A stretch of DNA of 36,524 nucleotides, taken from a virus. The notes beneath the pieces were generated by a model. That model had not been told where the DNA came from and searched no databases. It saw only the letters and a list, made by a program, of their open reading frames with translations. The DNA lies in IMG/VR virus record IMGVR_UViG_3300007734_000637, positions 1 to 36,524 of that record, one strand, 5' to 3'. Made by a program: the position numbers and the translations under genes. Of this stretch, positions 1 to 6,628 are shown piece by piece; within the stretch, counting starts at the first letter, position 1, and every line of letters begins with the position of its first letter.

Positions 1-103
1 CGATCCAGCCGAAGCTGATGCCTGTTGCGTGCGCAATTTCCGCATATTGCCTATGCTTAATAACTTTTCTCTTACAATCTTCTACTTTATCTATCAACCA
101 CAT
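1..103 (-). CDS. Cro-like HTH regulator, 5' part only (duplicate of the gene at 36321-36500)
   Basis: This is the first 34 codons of the regulator described at 36321-36500, cut by the contig end. It is not a separate gene: it exists because the terminal 127 bp are duplicated. The start ATG is at 101-103 on the minus strand, preceded by an AAGGTGG ribosome binding site. Confidence 0.75.
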   Translation of the reverse strand, partial: MWLIDKVEDCKRKVIKHRQYAEIAHATGISFGWI

Positions 104-127
104 ACGACCACCTTAATTAATTAAGTC
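1..127. repeat. Terminal direct repeat, left copy (circular contig overlap)
   Basis: Bases 1-127 are identical to 36398-36524. A length of exactly 127 is the usual largest k-mer of common de Bruijn assemblers, so this is best read as the overlap of a circular or circularly permuted genome rather than a biological terminal repeat. The repeat lies inside the start of a minus-strand HTH gene, intact only at the right end. Confidence 0.9.
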
Positions 128-217
128 ATTATTATACATCAAAATATTAAAATAATACTTTACGGTTATAAGATTTTATAATACAATTTAGCTCTACTTA
201 ACAAAGAGGGCTAGAAA
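104..217. promoter_or_regulatory. Divergent control region between HTH regulator and recombination operon
   Basis: This AT-rich 114-bp region separates the minus-strand HTH gene from bet. A rightward sigma70-like promoter can be placed at TTTACG (159-164), a 17-bp spacer and TACAAT (182-187). The block AAAATAATAC just before the -35 box recurs before the promoter at 2901-2929, and CTTAAC lies downstream of both. A TTAATTAATTAA palindrome (113-124) lies near the regulator start. The bet ribosome binding site GAGGG is at about 206-210. A regulator acting here is inferred. Confidence 0.55.
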
Positions 218-919
218 ATGAGCAAAGAACTCGCAGTAATCATGGGCGAAAAGTTCCACGTTGGAGCGCAAACTAACGTGATAAATGTATTAAAAGAAAC
301 GGCATTTAGAGGCCAACAAATAACTGACGGGCAAATGACAGCACTACTGGTCATTGCTAATCAGTACGGATTAAATCCGTTTACTCGCGAGATTTACGCG
401 TTTCCTGACAAGGGCTCGATTGTCCCCGTAGTAGGCGTTGACGGCTGGACTAGGATTATCAATGAGCATCCATCGTTTGATGGCTTAGAGTTTGAGCAGG
501 ACGCTGAGAGCTGCACGTGTATTATTTATCGCAAAGACCGCAGTCACCCAACTAAGGTTACAGAGTGGTTGTCGGAATGCAAACGCGACAACGCCCAGCC
601 GTGGAAAACACACCCTCGCAGGATGCTTAGACATAAAGCGCTTATTCAATGCGCCCGCCTTGCGTTTGGATTTAGTGGAATCTACGACACGGATGAAGCG
701 GAGCGGATTGTCGAGCGTGAAGTGTACGAAGCTGTGCCCGTTGCTGCATATGAAGCGCCGGCGCTAGAGTATTGCACCAATGAGAATTTTAATGCTAAGC
801 GAGAGCAATGGATGGGCATTGTAGAGAGCGGTAAAAAAACAAAAGAAGAGCTAATTATTGCTATTGAAAGCAAGGGCTTATTAACTGACGAACAAAAAGA
901 GGAGATTTTATCATGGTAA
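218..919 (+). CDS. bet: Bet/RecT-family single-strand annealing recombinase
   Basis: The 233-residue protein matches phage Red-beta (Bet) proteins: the N-terminal part runs ALLVIANQYGLNPFTREIYA and is followed by a VVGVDGW segment, both hallmarks of the annealase core. Such proteins pair complementary single strands during phage recombination and work with a 5'-3' exonuclease and SSB, which are exactly the next two genes. The core spans about residues 25-160; the C-terminal third is variable and may bind partners. GAGGG precedes the start at good spacing. The stop overlaps the next gene start by 7 bp, indicating translational coupling. Confidence 0.92.
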   Translation: MSKELAVIMGEKFHVGAQTNVINVLKETAFRGQQITDGQMTALLVIANQYGLNPFTREIYAFPDKGSIVPVVGVDGWTRIINEHPSFDGLEFEQDAESCTCIIYRKDRSHPTKVTEWLSECKRDNAQPWKTHPRRMLRHKALIQCARLAFGFSGIYDTDEAERIVEREVYEAVPVAAYEAPALEYCTNENFNAKREQWMGIVESGKKTKEELIIAIESKGLLTDEQKEEILSW

Positions 920-2508
920 CAGTAGACGTAAAAACAGGCTCAAAAGAATGGCACGAACACCGCGCGAAGTATTTTAACGCAAGCGATGCGCCCGCAATGC
1001 TTGGTAAGGGCAAGATTAGCCGAGAGGCATTGTTAGACAAGTATAAGGGCTATCAGGCCGAAGTGAGCGATTTTACGCAAAAGATTTTTAACAAAGGACA
1101 TGAACTGGAAGCCGATGCGCTTGCTATTGCCGAACGCAAAGTAGGCGACGACCTTTACCCATTGATCGGTGTTAGTGGCTCACTAAGCGCGTCTTTTGAC
1201 GGCATTACATTAGACGAGCGCACAATCTACGAGCACAAAACGCTTAATGCTGAGATAAAACAATCGGGCGCAACATTAGCGCACAAAATGCAGGTGCAGC
1301 AACAATTTATGGTGTCCGGCGCTGACAGATGTTTATTTTTAGCAACTAATGGAGTTGATGAGCATTATCAAGAATGGCTTGAGCCAGATTTAGAGCTGCA
1401 AGAACAGATTAAAAACGGCTGGGAATTATTTACTATTGACTTGGAGCATCATGAAATAAAACAGAGGAATGAAACACCTGTTAAAGCCTCTGTGATTGAG
1501 CTACCCAGTGTTATTATCCAAGTGAAAGGCGAGCTTACACTGTGCAATATTAGTGATGTAAGACCTGTATTTGACAAATTTTTGTCAGAAGCAACAGTTA
1601 ACCTTGTTACAGATAACGATTTTGCAATAGCAGAAGCCGAAAGCAAAAAGGCTAGGGACATAGCAAAGCGCTGTATTGCTACCGAAAAAAGTGTTATTGA
1701 ACAGACGGAAAGCATTAGCGAAGTTACGCGCGAGTTGCGTATGTACGCCGATAAATTTAACGCACTTGCTTTGCAACAAGAAAAAGCTGTTAAAACTCAA
1801 AAAGAGAATATTAAAATTGCCCTTTTGAATAAAAGCACTGCTGAGTTTGGTATTTTTATCAAAACATTGAATGACGGAATTAAACCAATTTATTTAAAAA
1901 CCCAACAGCCTAATTTTATGGAGGCAATGAAGGGCAAACGAACGGTATCTTCGCTCGAAGATGCTGTGGTTTTTGAGTTAAGCCGCTGCCAGTCGATTGC
2001 TGTAGCAGCTGCAAATCTGATAAGCGCAAATCTTAAAGAAATAGCAGCAGCAAGTGAATATAAATTTTTATTTAATGATTTCGACAGCTTAGTTTTGATG
2101 GATATTGAGCATTTAAAAATGACAATAGACACAAGAATTCGAGATCACAGGACTGCCGAAGCACAAAGAATTATTGATATTGAAGCCGCTGCATTAAAAA
2201 AAGCACAGGAATATTTATTGGAATCTGAGCGCGAAAAAATACAGCTTGAAGTGCTTGCAGATCAAAAAGCTGTTGAGATTGAAAAAGAAAAGGCATGGAG
2301 GGAAGAAGAAGCCAAATTACAACTAGATGCCGAATTTTTGCGTAAGACCGCAGCGAGCACAGAGCAAGGCGCTGATATAGAAAAATCATTAAAACCAACA
2401 GATGCCGAAATTTTAGCATCAATAGTATTTTATTTTAATTGTTCTCAAGAGACCGCTTGTAGGTGGCTCAGAGGACTTGATATTAACAAATTGGAGGCTG
2501 GACTATGA
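913..2508 (+). CDS. YqaJ/lambda Exo-like exonuclease with long C-terminal extension
   Basis: The N-terminal ~200 residues match the YqaJ viral recombinase fold (PD-(D/E)XK): the start reads GSKEWHEHRAKYFNASDAPA, then comes a GHELEADA segment with an acidic residue, then IYEHKTLN carrying the E-x-K-like pair, then KMQVQQQFMVSGA. It should resect 5' ends to feed Bet. At 531 residues it is more than twice the length of lambda Exo (226). The extension (about 220-531) is Ala/Glu/Lys-rich and probably helical or coiled coil, with a small C-terminal segment around SQETACRWLRG. The extension's role is unknown. Confidence 0.85.
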   Translation: MVTVDVKTGSKEWHEHRAKYFNASDAPAMLGKGKISREALLDKYKGYQAEVSDFTQKIFNKGHELEADALAIAERKVGDDLYPLIGVSGSLSASFDGITLDERTIYEHKTLNAEIKQSGATLAHKMQVQQQFMVSGADRCLFLATNGVDEHYQEWLEPDLELQEQIKNGWELFTIDLEHHEIKQRNETPVKASVIELPSVIIQVKGELTLCNISDVRPVFDKFLSEATVNLVTDNDFAIAEAESKKARDIAKRCIATEKSVIEQTESISEVTRELRMYADKFNALALQQEKAVKTQKENIKIALLNKSTAEFGIFIKTLNDGIKPIYLKTQQPNFMEAMKGKRTVSSLEDAVVFELSRCQSIAVAAANLISANLKEIAAASEYKFLFNDFDSLVLMDIEHLKMTIDTRIRDHRTAEAQRIIDIEAAALKKAQEYLLESEREKIQLEVLADQKAVEIEKEKAWREEEAKLQLDAEFLRKTAASTEQGADIEKSLKPTDAEILASIVFYFNCSQETACRWLRGLDINKLEAGL

Positions 2509-2891
2509 GCAACGTATTTTCATTCACCGGGGCTATCGGCAGAGATGCGGAAGTTAAACACACGCCAAGCGGCTTAACTATCTTAAATGTAACGGTTGCC
2601 AATAACATTGGCTTTGGTGATAAACAGCAAACCTTATGGGTACGTGTGGCTTTGTTTGGCAAACGCGCCGAAGGCTCTTTAAAAGATTATTTAAAAAAAG
2701 GCCAACAAGTGTTTGTTTCTGGAGAACTTAGCCAAAATGAATATCGTGCTAATGATGGTACTACCAAAACCAGCTTAGAATTGAATGCCAATATTATTGA
2801 TTTAGTTGGCAAACGTAGCGAGCCAGCTCCGCAGCAGCAGCAGCAGCAGCAGCCAGCGCAACAAGAGTATGATGACGATATTCCATTTTAA
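2505..2891 (+). CDS. ssb: Single-stranded DNA-binding protein
   Basis: This 128-residue protein has the OB-fold signature of bacterial SSBs: an N-terminal FTGAIGRDAEVKHTPSG, a LWVRVALFGKRAE strand-loop and a YLKKGQQVFVSGEL segment. The last residues are acidic and end in DDDIPF, the conserved tip that recruits partner proteins. The linker contains seven consecutive glutamines from a (CAG)7 tract at 2832-2852. The start overlaps the exonuclease stop in an ATGA arrangement, completing a Bet-Exo-SSB operon. Confidence 0.95.
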   Translation: MSNVFSFTGAIGRDAEVKHTPSGLTILNVTVANNIGFGDKQQTLWVRVALFGKRAEGSLKDYLKKGQQVFVSGELSQNEYRANDGTTKTSLELNANIIDLVGKRSEPAPQQQQQQQPAQQEYDDDIPF

Positions 2892-2900
2892 AATAATACC

Positions 2901-2929
2901 TTTACATTGTAAGATTGTAGTGGTAATAT
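2901..2929 (+). promoter_or_regulatory. Sigma70-like promoter
   Basis: TTTACA (2901-2906), a 17-bp spacer and TAATAT (2924-2929) form a near-consensus promoter just after ssb. The -35 box overlaps a perfect TTACA-T-TGTAA palindrome (2902-2912). CTTAAC/GTTAAG arms (2938-2943, 2951-2956) sit at the expected transcript start and could form a small leader hairpin. The sequence resembles the promoter upstream of bet, so both may respond to one regulator. Confidence 0.65.
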
Positions 2930-2975
2930 AGACACAACTTAACTACTTCGGTTAAGACCTTTTTAGGAGATAAGT

Positions 2976-3311
2976 ATGAAAGTAACAATAATCTCTGGGG
3001 ATCTTTACCCCAAAAGGCTCGGCTGGAGGTGCGAGGCCGTAGCCTTCTGCCCTTATATAAAGGGGAGCGAAGCTCCCAGGCAGCGCTTTTCAGCCGGAGT
3101 CTGCACAAAAGACATTGATGTGTCTTTTGAGCGCCGGTTACAAACAGGCGCTGAGTCAAATGGGATCAGCGGGTATGAGTACACTTACGCAGTGTACGAA
3201 CCTCAACACGAGGAGAAAGGCCTTGAGTATATCAAGGCTATCAGGAAGCTCGTCATGCAAGACGGGTTTCAAAGAATGCTGAATGATCAGCATAACGAGG
3301 CGAGCATGTAA
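2976..3311 (+). CDS. Hypothetical protein
   Basis: This 111-residue protein belongs to no family I recognise. It follows its own promoter and an AGGAGA ribosome binding site 5 bp before the ATG, which supports translation. It has three cysteines and a basic N-terminal half; the C-terminal part (about 75-111) looks amphipathic helical. The coding DNA can fold into hairpins, for example GGGAGC/GCTCCC around 3063-3077, so the region may also act as structured RNA. It is followed directly by the hairpin-rich non-coding region. Confidence 0.6.
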   Translation: MKVTIISGDLYPKRLGWRCEAVAFCPYIKGSEAPRQRFSAGVCTKDIDVSFERRLQTGAESNGISGYEYTYAVYEPQHEEKGLEYIKAIRKLVMQDGFQRMLNDQHNEASM

Positions 3312-3466
3312 GATAAAGCACAGGTGGTAGCGGCCTGTTAAAAAACCGCACCTAGCAGACCTTAATAATTATTGGCGTTATTAAGGAAACCATGACGAAG
3401 CCATAGAACTGCGAGCTTTAGCAGGTAAAAAATTGAGCTTAACCAACCTAGCCCCAGAAATGGGGC

Positions 3467-3508
3467 ATTTTTAGTGATACATCCAGTTTAGGGTGTATCA
3501 CTAAAAAT
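3467..3508. terminator. Long 18-bp stem, possible bidirectional terminator
   Basis: Arms 3467-3484 and 3491-3508 are complementary over 18 bp with a single wobble position and a 6-nt loop AGTTTA. The stem base consists of A/T runs, so a transcript from either strand would carry a hairpin ending in a U-rich tract. It is the strongest stem in the intergenic region. Confidence 0.6.
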
Positions 3509-3571
3509 CTCAGGCGGGTGTCCGCGTACACCCGAAAAAGATACGTGCTAGTGGTTACATTACGTAAGCAC

Positions 3572-3608
3572 CCATCAACCTATTTAGCGTAGTAGGTTGG
3601 TGGTTTTT
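3572..3608 (+). terminator. Rho-independent terminator
   Basis: Arms 3572-3582 (CCATCAACCTA) and 3593-3603 (TAGGTTGGTGG) pair over 11 bp with one wobble, around a 10-nt loop, and are followed at once by TTTTT. It sits 30 bp before the next gene, so it probably ends transcription from the 2901 promoter or attenuates it. Confidence 0.7.
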
Positions 3609-3637
3609 ATAATAATAAATATTAAAAAGGGGGGGAC

Positions 3638-4087
3638 ATGATGGAAAATAGAGAAAGGGCTCTTTTAAAGAGAGTCCGAGATGTGTTAATCACACTAGAC
3701 CACCAAAGTTTAGACCTGCGCGACCACTTTGCTGGTTTAGCCATGCAAGGACTACTTTCGTCAGACCCACATCAACGCTGGGCTGACAAAGACTGCGCTA
3801 AGTTTGCTTACCAACAAGCAGACGCAATGCTTAAAGAAAGACAGGTGAGTCCTGAACTGTCAACTGATAGTTTACAGTTGCCTGAGCAAGATCCTGTGGC
3901 TTGGATTAAAACGAATGGCAAAGAGCCAACAGAATTTGAAGCCTATGAGTACATTTGGACTCATTGGAAAAGCGGAAGAGTAAGCTTAGATGAAGCTTAC
4001 GGGTGCTGGACTTGGGAAGACATTACTCATTGGATGCCAGCCAATATAATAGAGCCCAATAAGCCGAGGGTAGATGATGCGGGTTAA
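3638..4087 (+). CDS. DUF551-like hypothetical protein
   Basis: The 149-residue protein has two parts seen in many phage accessory proteins. An N-terminal helical segment contains RDHFAGLAMQGLL and AYQQADAMLKER. A C-terminal segment ends in ITHWMPANIIEP, resembling the DUF551 signature (THWMP). The function of this family is unknown to me. An AAGGGGGGG ribosome binding site precedes tandem ATGs. The gene ends within the left copy of the 76-bp direct repeat, so its last bases are part of the duplicated sequence. Confidence 0.65.
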   Translation: MMENRERALLKRVRDVLITLDHQSLDLRDHFAGLAMQGLLSSDPHQRWADKDCAKFAYQQADAMLKERQVSPELSTDSLQLPEQDPVAWIKTNGKEPTEFEAYEYIWTHWKSGRVSLDEAYGCWTWEDITHWMPANIIEPNKPRVDDAG

Positions 4088-4159
4088 CCTTTACAATTAC
4101 CCAAAGCAGCAACAGGATTATAATATGAGCGAAATAGACGAGATACGCATGGCTAAAGC
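4084..4159 (+). repeat. 76-bp perfect direct repeat, left copy
   Basis: It is identical to 7209-7284, exactly 3,125 bp away. It contains the leader, ribosome binding site (AGGA) and first 12 codons of the DUF3310 gene. Sequence diverges immediately on both sides. The pair brackets the small ORFs, the R-M genes and the SleB-like gene, so recombination between the copies would remove the whole segment and leave an intact DUF3310 gene. Confidence 0.95.
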
Positions 4160-4181
4160 GTTGCAAAGTTCGTTCACTTAA
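4125..4181 (+). pseudogene. Truncated DUF3310 gene start
   Basis: This ORF begins with the same 12 codons as the DUF3310 gene at 7250 (MSEIDEIRMAKA), then diverges to LQSSFT and a stop. The ribosome binding site is preserved, so an 18-residue peptide could still be made. It is a remnant produced by the 76-bp duplication. Confidence 0.75.
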
Positions 4182-4247
4182 ACCTAATACGTCACAGGCT
4201 TTAGTTTGCCGCACCCCCGCCCAGTCACAAGGTTTTAGGGCTGACAA
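4160..4247 (-). pseudogene. Possible remnant of an IS3-type transposase N-terminus
   Basis: Read on the minus strand, this stretch gives WAGVRQTKACDVLGLSERTL followed by QR, which resembles the N-terminal helix-turn-helix of IS3-family orfB-type transposases (an AG..RACE.LGLS.RTLQRW pattern). The similarity stops exactly where the 76-bp repeat begins. Only about 30 codons are present and no terminal inverted repeats were found. This is my reading of a short motif, so chance resemblance is possible. Confidence 0.35.
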
Positions 4248-4326
4248 AGACGCGACCGATCAGCCAAGCTTCTGGGCTGGTGTTGAGCTTGCAGAAAAGC
4301 ACTATGGGGTAGAAATAAATGAATGA
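4164..4326 (+). pseudogene. C-terminal fragment of an unknown phage gene
   Basis: An open frame without any usable start codon ends in FWAGVELAEKHYGVEINE and a stop at 4324-4326. It overlaps the next gene's start in the usual coupled manner, which suggests a true gene end whose 5' part was lost at the repeat junction. It lies opposite the presumed transposase remnant, so at most part of either reading is correct. Confidence 0.4.
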
Positions 4327-4480
4327 CTCCGAGAAATTAGCCTACGAATTACTTTTAAAAGATTTAAAAGAAGCTTCTAATGCCAATCGAGTTTATTTTT
4401 TAGAAAGGCTGGAAAAGTTTGTATCTATAGTTAATATCAGAATAAACAAAGCAATCCCAAGGGGGTGTGAAATACCATGA
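4319..4480 (+). CDS. Small hypothetical protein (53 aa)
   Basis: The short ORF encodes a mostly helical, charged protein beginning MNDSEKLAYELLLKDLKEAS. It belongs to no family I know. The case for a real gene is its coupling on both sides: its start overlaps the upstream frame's stop and its stop overlaps the next start as ATGA at 4477-4480. It lies in the repeat-bounded segment. Confidence 0.6.
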   Translation: MNDSEKLAYELLLKDLKEASNANRVYFLERLEKFVSIVNIRINKAIPRGCEIP

Positions 4481-4671
4481 AACTTTATGAACTAAGCAAT
4501 GACAAAAGATTTGCCCATACTAATGAGGGTTACAAACGATTTACCATTAATAACGATGGTTCTGGCACAATATTTACATATGATCGCACAGACGGCGCAT
4601 ATTGCGCGTGTTATTTAGGCAATGCGATCGTATACATATCTAAAAATACTGAAATTAAAGAGGCGGAATGA
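4477..4671 (+). CDS. Small hypothetical protein (64 aa)
   Basis: This 64-residue protein starts MKLYELSNDKRF and looks beta-rich, with aromatic residues throughout and two cysteines near ACYLG. I recognise no domain. A GGGGGTGTGA stretch before the ATG provides the ribosome binding site. It is coupled by ATGA overlaps to both neighbours (4477-4480 and 4668-4671), forming a chain of tiny genes ahead of the R-M module. Confidence 0.6.
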   Translation: MKLYELSNDKRFAHTNEGYKRFTINNDGSGTIFTYDRTDGAYCACYLGNAIVYISKNTEIKEAE

Positions 4672-4841
4672 GCAAACAAATAAATGACTTATTAGACATA
4701 TATAACGACCCAAAGCTAACATCAAAAGAGCGTGAACATTGCCTTTTTTATCATTGTGTTTTCGTTTTATTATTTAGATTATTGCTAGTCTTTCAATGCA
4801 TTACCATTTATGAGACAATCCCCAATAAAAATAACCAATAA
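4668..4841 (+). CDS. Small hypothetical protein, possibly truncated by insertion
   Basis: The 57-residue ORF starts with a normal-looking hydrophilic segment, MSKQINDLLDIYNDPKLTSK, then changes abruptly to a hydrophobic, AT-rich stretch (FVLLFRLLLVFQ). The switch near 4740 may mark where the R-M module joined and cut off the original gene. Alternatively it is a one-helix membrane protein. The start overlaps the previous stop as ATGA. Confidence 0.45.
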   Translation: MSKQINDLLDIYNDPKLTSKEREHCLFYHCVFVLLFRLLLVFQCITIYETIPNKNNQ

Positions 4842-4851
4842 AATCTCATAA
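4808..4851. promoter_or_regulatory. Inverted repeat upstream of the C5 methyltransferase
   Basis: Perfect 8-bp arms TTATGAGA (4808-4815) and TCTCATAA (4844-4851) are separated by 28 bp and end about 10 bp before the methyltransferase start. R-M genes commonly need timed expression, and no separate controller protein is visible here, so this may be an operator or leader structure. No clear ribosome binding site is seen before the methyltransferase. Confidence 0.35.
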
Positions 4852-4861
4852 CACATTGATA

Positions 4862-5863
4862 ATGAAGAAGTTTAGCTTTATAGACTTATTTGCTGGAATT
4901 GGCGGGTTTCACCAAGCTGCTGTTTCAAATGGCGGTAAGTGCCTTTTTGCCTGCGAAATAGATGGCGCTGCCAAAGAAGCTTATGAAGCAAACTATGGTA
5001 TCAAGCCACACGGTGATATTACTCAAATTGATATAGAGAAAATTCCTGAACACGATTTGTTATGCGCTGGATTTCCATGTCAGCCGTTTAGTATTATTGG
5101 AAGTAGGCAAGGTTTTGATGACATTAGAGGCACATTGTTTTTTGAGATAGTTCGAATACTTGAAGTTAAAAAACCTCAAATGATTGTTCTTGAAAATGTA
5201 AAGCAATTAGCCACACATGACGATAAAAGAACTATTACCAAAATAATCAATACGTTAAATGGGTTGGGTTATAAAACTGACTGGAAAGTTTTAAACGCTC
5301 TTGATTATGGTTTACCTCAAAAAAGAGAGCGCACAATTATTGTTGGTTTTTTAAATCATGAAATAGCTTTCAATTGGCCTGAGAAGATTAAAAAATATAA
5401 GCCACTTTCAGAAATTCTTGAGAAAGACATTGATGAAAAACATTATGCAAGCGAGCGTATAGTTGAAAAGCGACTGGCTAAACATATTAGTAATCACAAT
5501 CCGTCTATTTGGCATGAAAATAAGAGCGGTCATATTTCAAGCTATCCTTTTTCTTGCGCCTTAAGGGCTGGAGCCTCGTATAACTATCTTTTAGTTAATG
5601 GAGAAAGACGGTTAACTCCAAGGGAAATGTTAAGGCTTCAAGGTTTTTCAGAAAAGTTTAAAATTGTCTGTACAGATTCACAAACAAGAAAGCAAGCAGG
5701 GAATGCCGTGCCTGTGCCTATGATCCAAGCAGTTATAAAAGAGGTTTTGAATGCTTCCGCCCAAGTTGCGCGACACCAAACACAGGAAAAAATCCGAACT
5801 ATATCCGTTAGGGGGCTTTCCGGAAGCGGTGATTTACGAGATCAGTCGTTGGCTTATATATAA
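4862..5863 (+). CDS. C5-cytosine DNA methyltransferase (Dcm family)
   Basis: The 333-residue protein has all the main C5 methyltransferase motifs in order: I FIDLFAGIGG (about 5-14), IV GFPCQPFS with the catalytic cysteine (about 70), VI ENV (about 112), VIII QKRER, IX with LTPREMLRLQGF and X GNAVPVP. It transfers methyl groups to cytosine within a short, unknown site. ATG at 4862 is preferred over TTG at 4856. About 30 residues after motif X share DNA with the start of the next gene, which is the candidate cognate nuclease. The low GC and location suggest acquisition by transfer. Confidence 0.92.
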   Translation: MKKFSFIDLFAGIGGFHQAAVSNGGKCLFACEIDGAAKEAYEANYGIKPHGDITQIDIEKIPEHDLLCAGFPCQPFSIIGSRQGFDDIRGTLFFEIVRILEVKKPQMIVLENVKQLATHDDKRTITKIINTLNGLGYKTDWKVLNALDYGLPQKRERTIIVGFLNHEIAFNWPEKIKKYKPLSEILEKDIDEKHYASERIVEKRLAKHISNHNPSIWHENKSGHISSYPFSCALRAGASYNYLLVNGERRLTPREMLRLQGFSEKFKIVCTDSQTRKQAGNAVPVPMIQAVIKEVLNASAQVARHQTQEKIRTISVRGLSGSGDLRDQSLAYI

Positions 5864-6374
5864 TTTTGCTATAGGTAAAGCAGATATAAGTGGTGAAGAT
5901 TGGGGAGATATATTTGCAAAAGCCATTGATGGTGGTCATCTTTCAAGTCCCGTGGGGTTGGCAGATGTTGTTATTGATGGTCAAGCATGGTCAGTTAAAA
6001 GTGTAAAGCATGATAAGCCTCATGAGTGCACCTCTTTAAGGGTTATCTCAGGAAGAAGCTCACCTGATTATTCCTATGGTATAGAAAATCCTCATAATGA
6101 CATACAAGAAACCGGCAATGCTGTTATTGGTATTTGGAATGGACGTGTCAATATTGCTTTAGAAAAATTTGATTTCTTGCGTACAGCTATATTGGTAAGA
6201 AATGCTAATAAACTTGAATTCGCTCTATTTGAGGAAGATACTCATAGATTTAATGCGAATGAATATCGCTGGGAAGTCAATAGTCGCGGTAATTTCGAAG
6301 GTTTTGATAGAACCAGCAATTTGCATAAATTTACCTGGCAGCCTCATGGTGCACAATTTACGATATGCGATTAA
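5751..6374 (+). CDS. Candidate type II restriction endonuclease
   Basis: The 207-residue protein overlaps the methyltransferase gene by 113 bp in another frame, the typical arrangement of a type II R-M pair. Residues 69-86 contain GLADVVIDGQAW followed by SVKSVK, which fits a PD-(D/E)XK nuclease core with D72 and K83 or K86 as candidate metal and catalytic residues; the usual Glu is replaced or displaced. The N-terminal helix (FPEAVIYEISRWLI) would support dimerisation. I cannot assign a recognition site. The call rests on context plus a short motif. If intact, the phage would both protect its own DNA and cut competitors. Confidence 0.65.
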   Translation: MLPPKLRDTKHRKKSELYPLGGFPEAVIYEISRWLIYNFAIGKADISGEDWGDIFAKAIDGGHLSSPVGLADVVIDGQAWSVKSVKHDKPHECTSLRVISGRSSPDYSYGIENPHNDIQETGNAVIGIWNGRVNIALEKFDFLRTAILVRNANKLEFALFEEDTHRFNANEYRWEVNSRGNFEGFDRTSNLHKFTWQPHGAQFTICD

Positions 6375-6406
6375 GATTATTGCTATTTTGAACGAAAGGT
6401 ATAAAA

Positions 6407-6628
6407 ATGATTAAATATACTGGCGTTATTACTTTTAAAATTGATATTGAAGCCGTTGATATGGAAGCAGCGGAGCATATAGCCAGCCAAGCCTTGCCGA
6501 ATCATTTTTTATTTCGAGATGACAAAAGAGGTGTTGGTAAGTTCTTAAGGGGACTGATGCCGGTGGTTTTTGAAGCGGATGATGTTGCTGTGAGTATAAA
6601 TAACGAAAGCTACTGGCGCAACAGATGA
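6407..6628 (+). CDS. Hypothetical protein (73 aa)
   Basis: This small acidic protein opens with an alternating beta-like segment (YTGVITFKIDIEAV) and a helix rich in Ala/Glu. I recognise no family. The ribosome binding site is GAAAGG. It overlaps the SleB-like gene by ATGA (6625-6628), so the two are probably co-translated. Confidence 0.6.
   Translation: MIKYTGVITFKIDIEAVDMEAAEHIASQALPNHFLFRDDKRGVGKFLRGLMPVVFEADDVAVSINNESYWRNR

Larger units (their letters stand above)
3312..3637. other. Structured intergenic region with a series of hairpins; no gene seen
   Basis: No convincing ORF is present in these 326 bp. By eye I find several inverted repeats: AGGTG..CGG with CCGCACCT (about 3322-3352), 9-bp arms CCTTAATAA/TTATTAAGG (3360-3368, 3378-3386), GCCCC/GGGGC (3451-3466), an 18-bp stem (3467-3508), CGGGTGT/ACACCCG (3515-3521, 3528-3534) and an 11-bp stem followed by T residues (3572-3608). 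This could be a non-coding RNA, a processing site, or stacked terminators. Confidence 0.6.

Noticed and set aside
2902-3159. Minus-strand 85-aa ORF opposite the 2976-3311 gene
   Set aside because: No ribosome binding site, arginine-rich translation typical of a shadow frame, and it runs through a rightward promoter.
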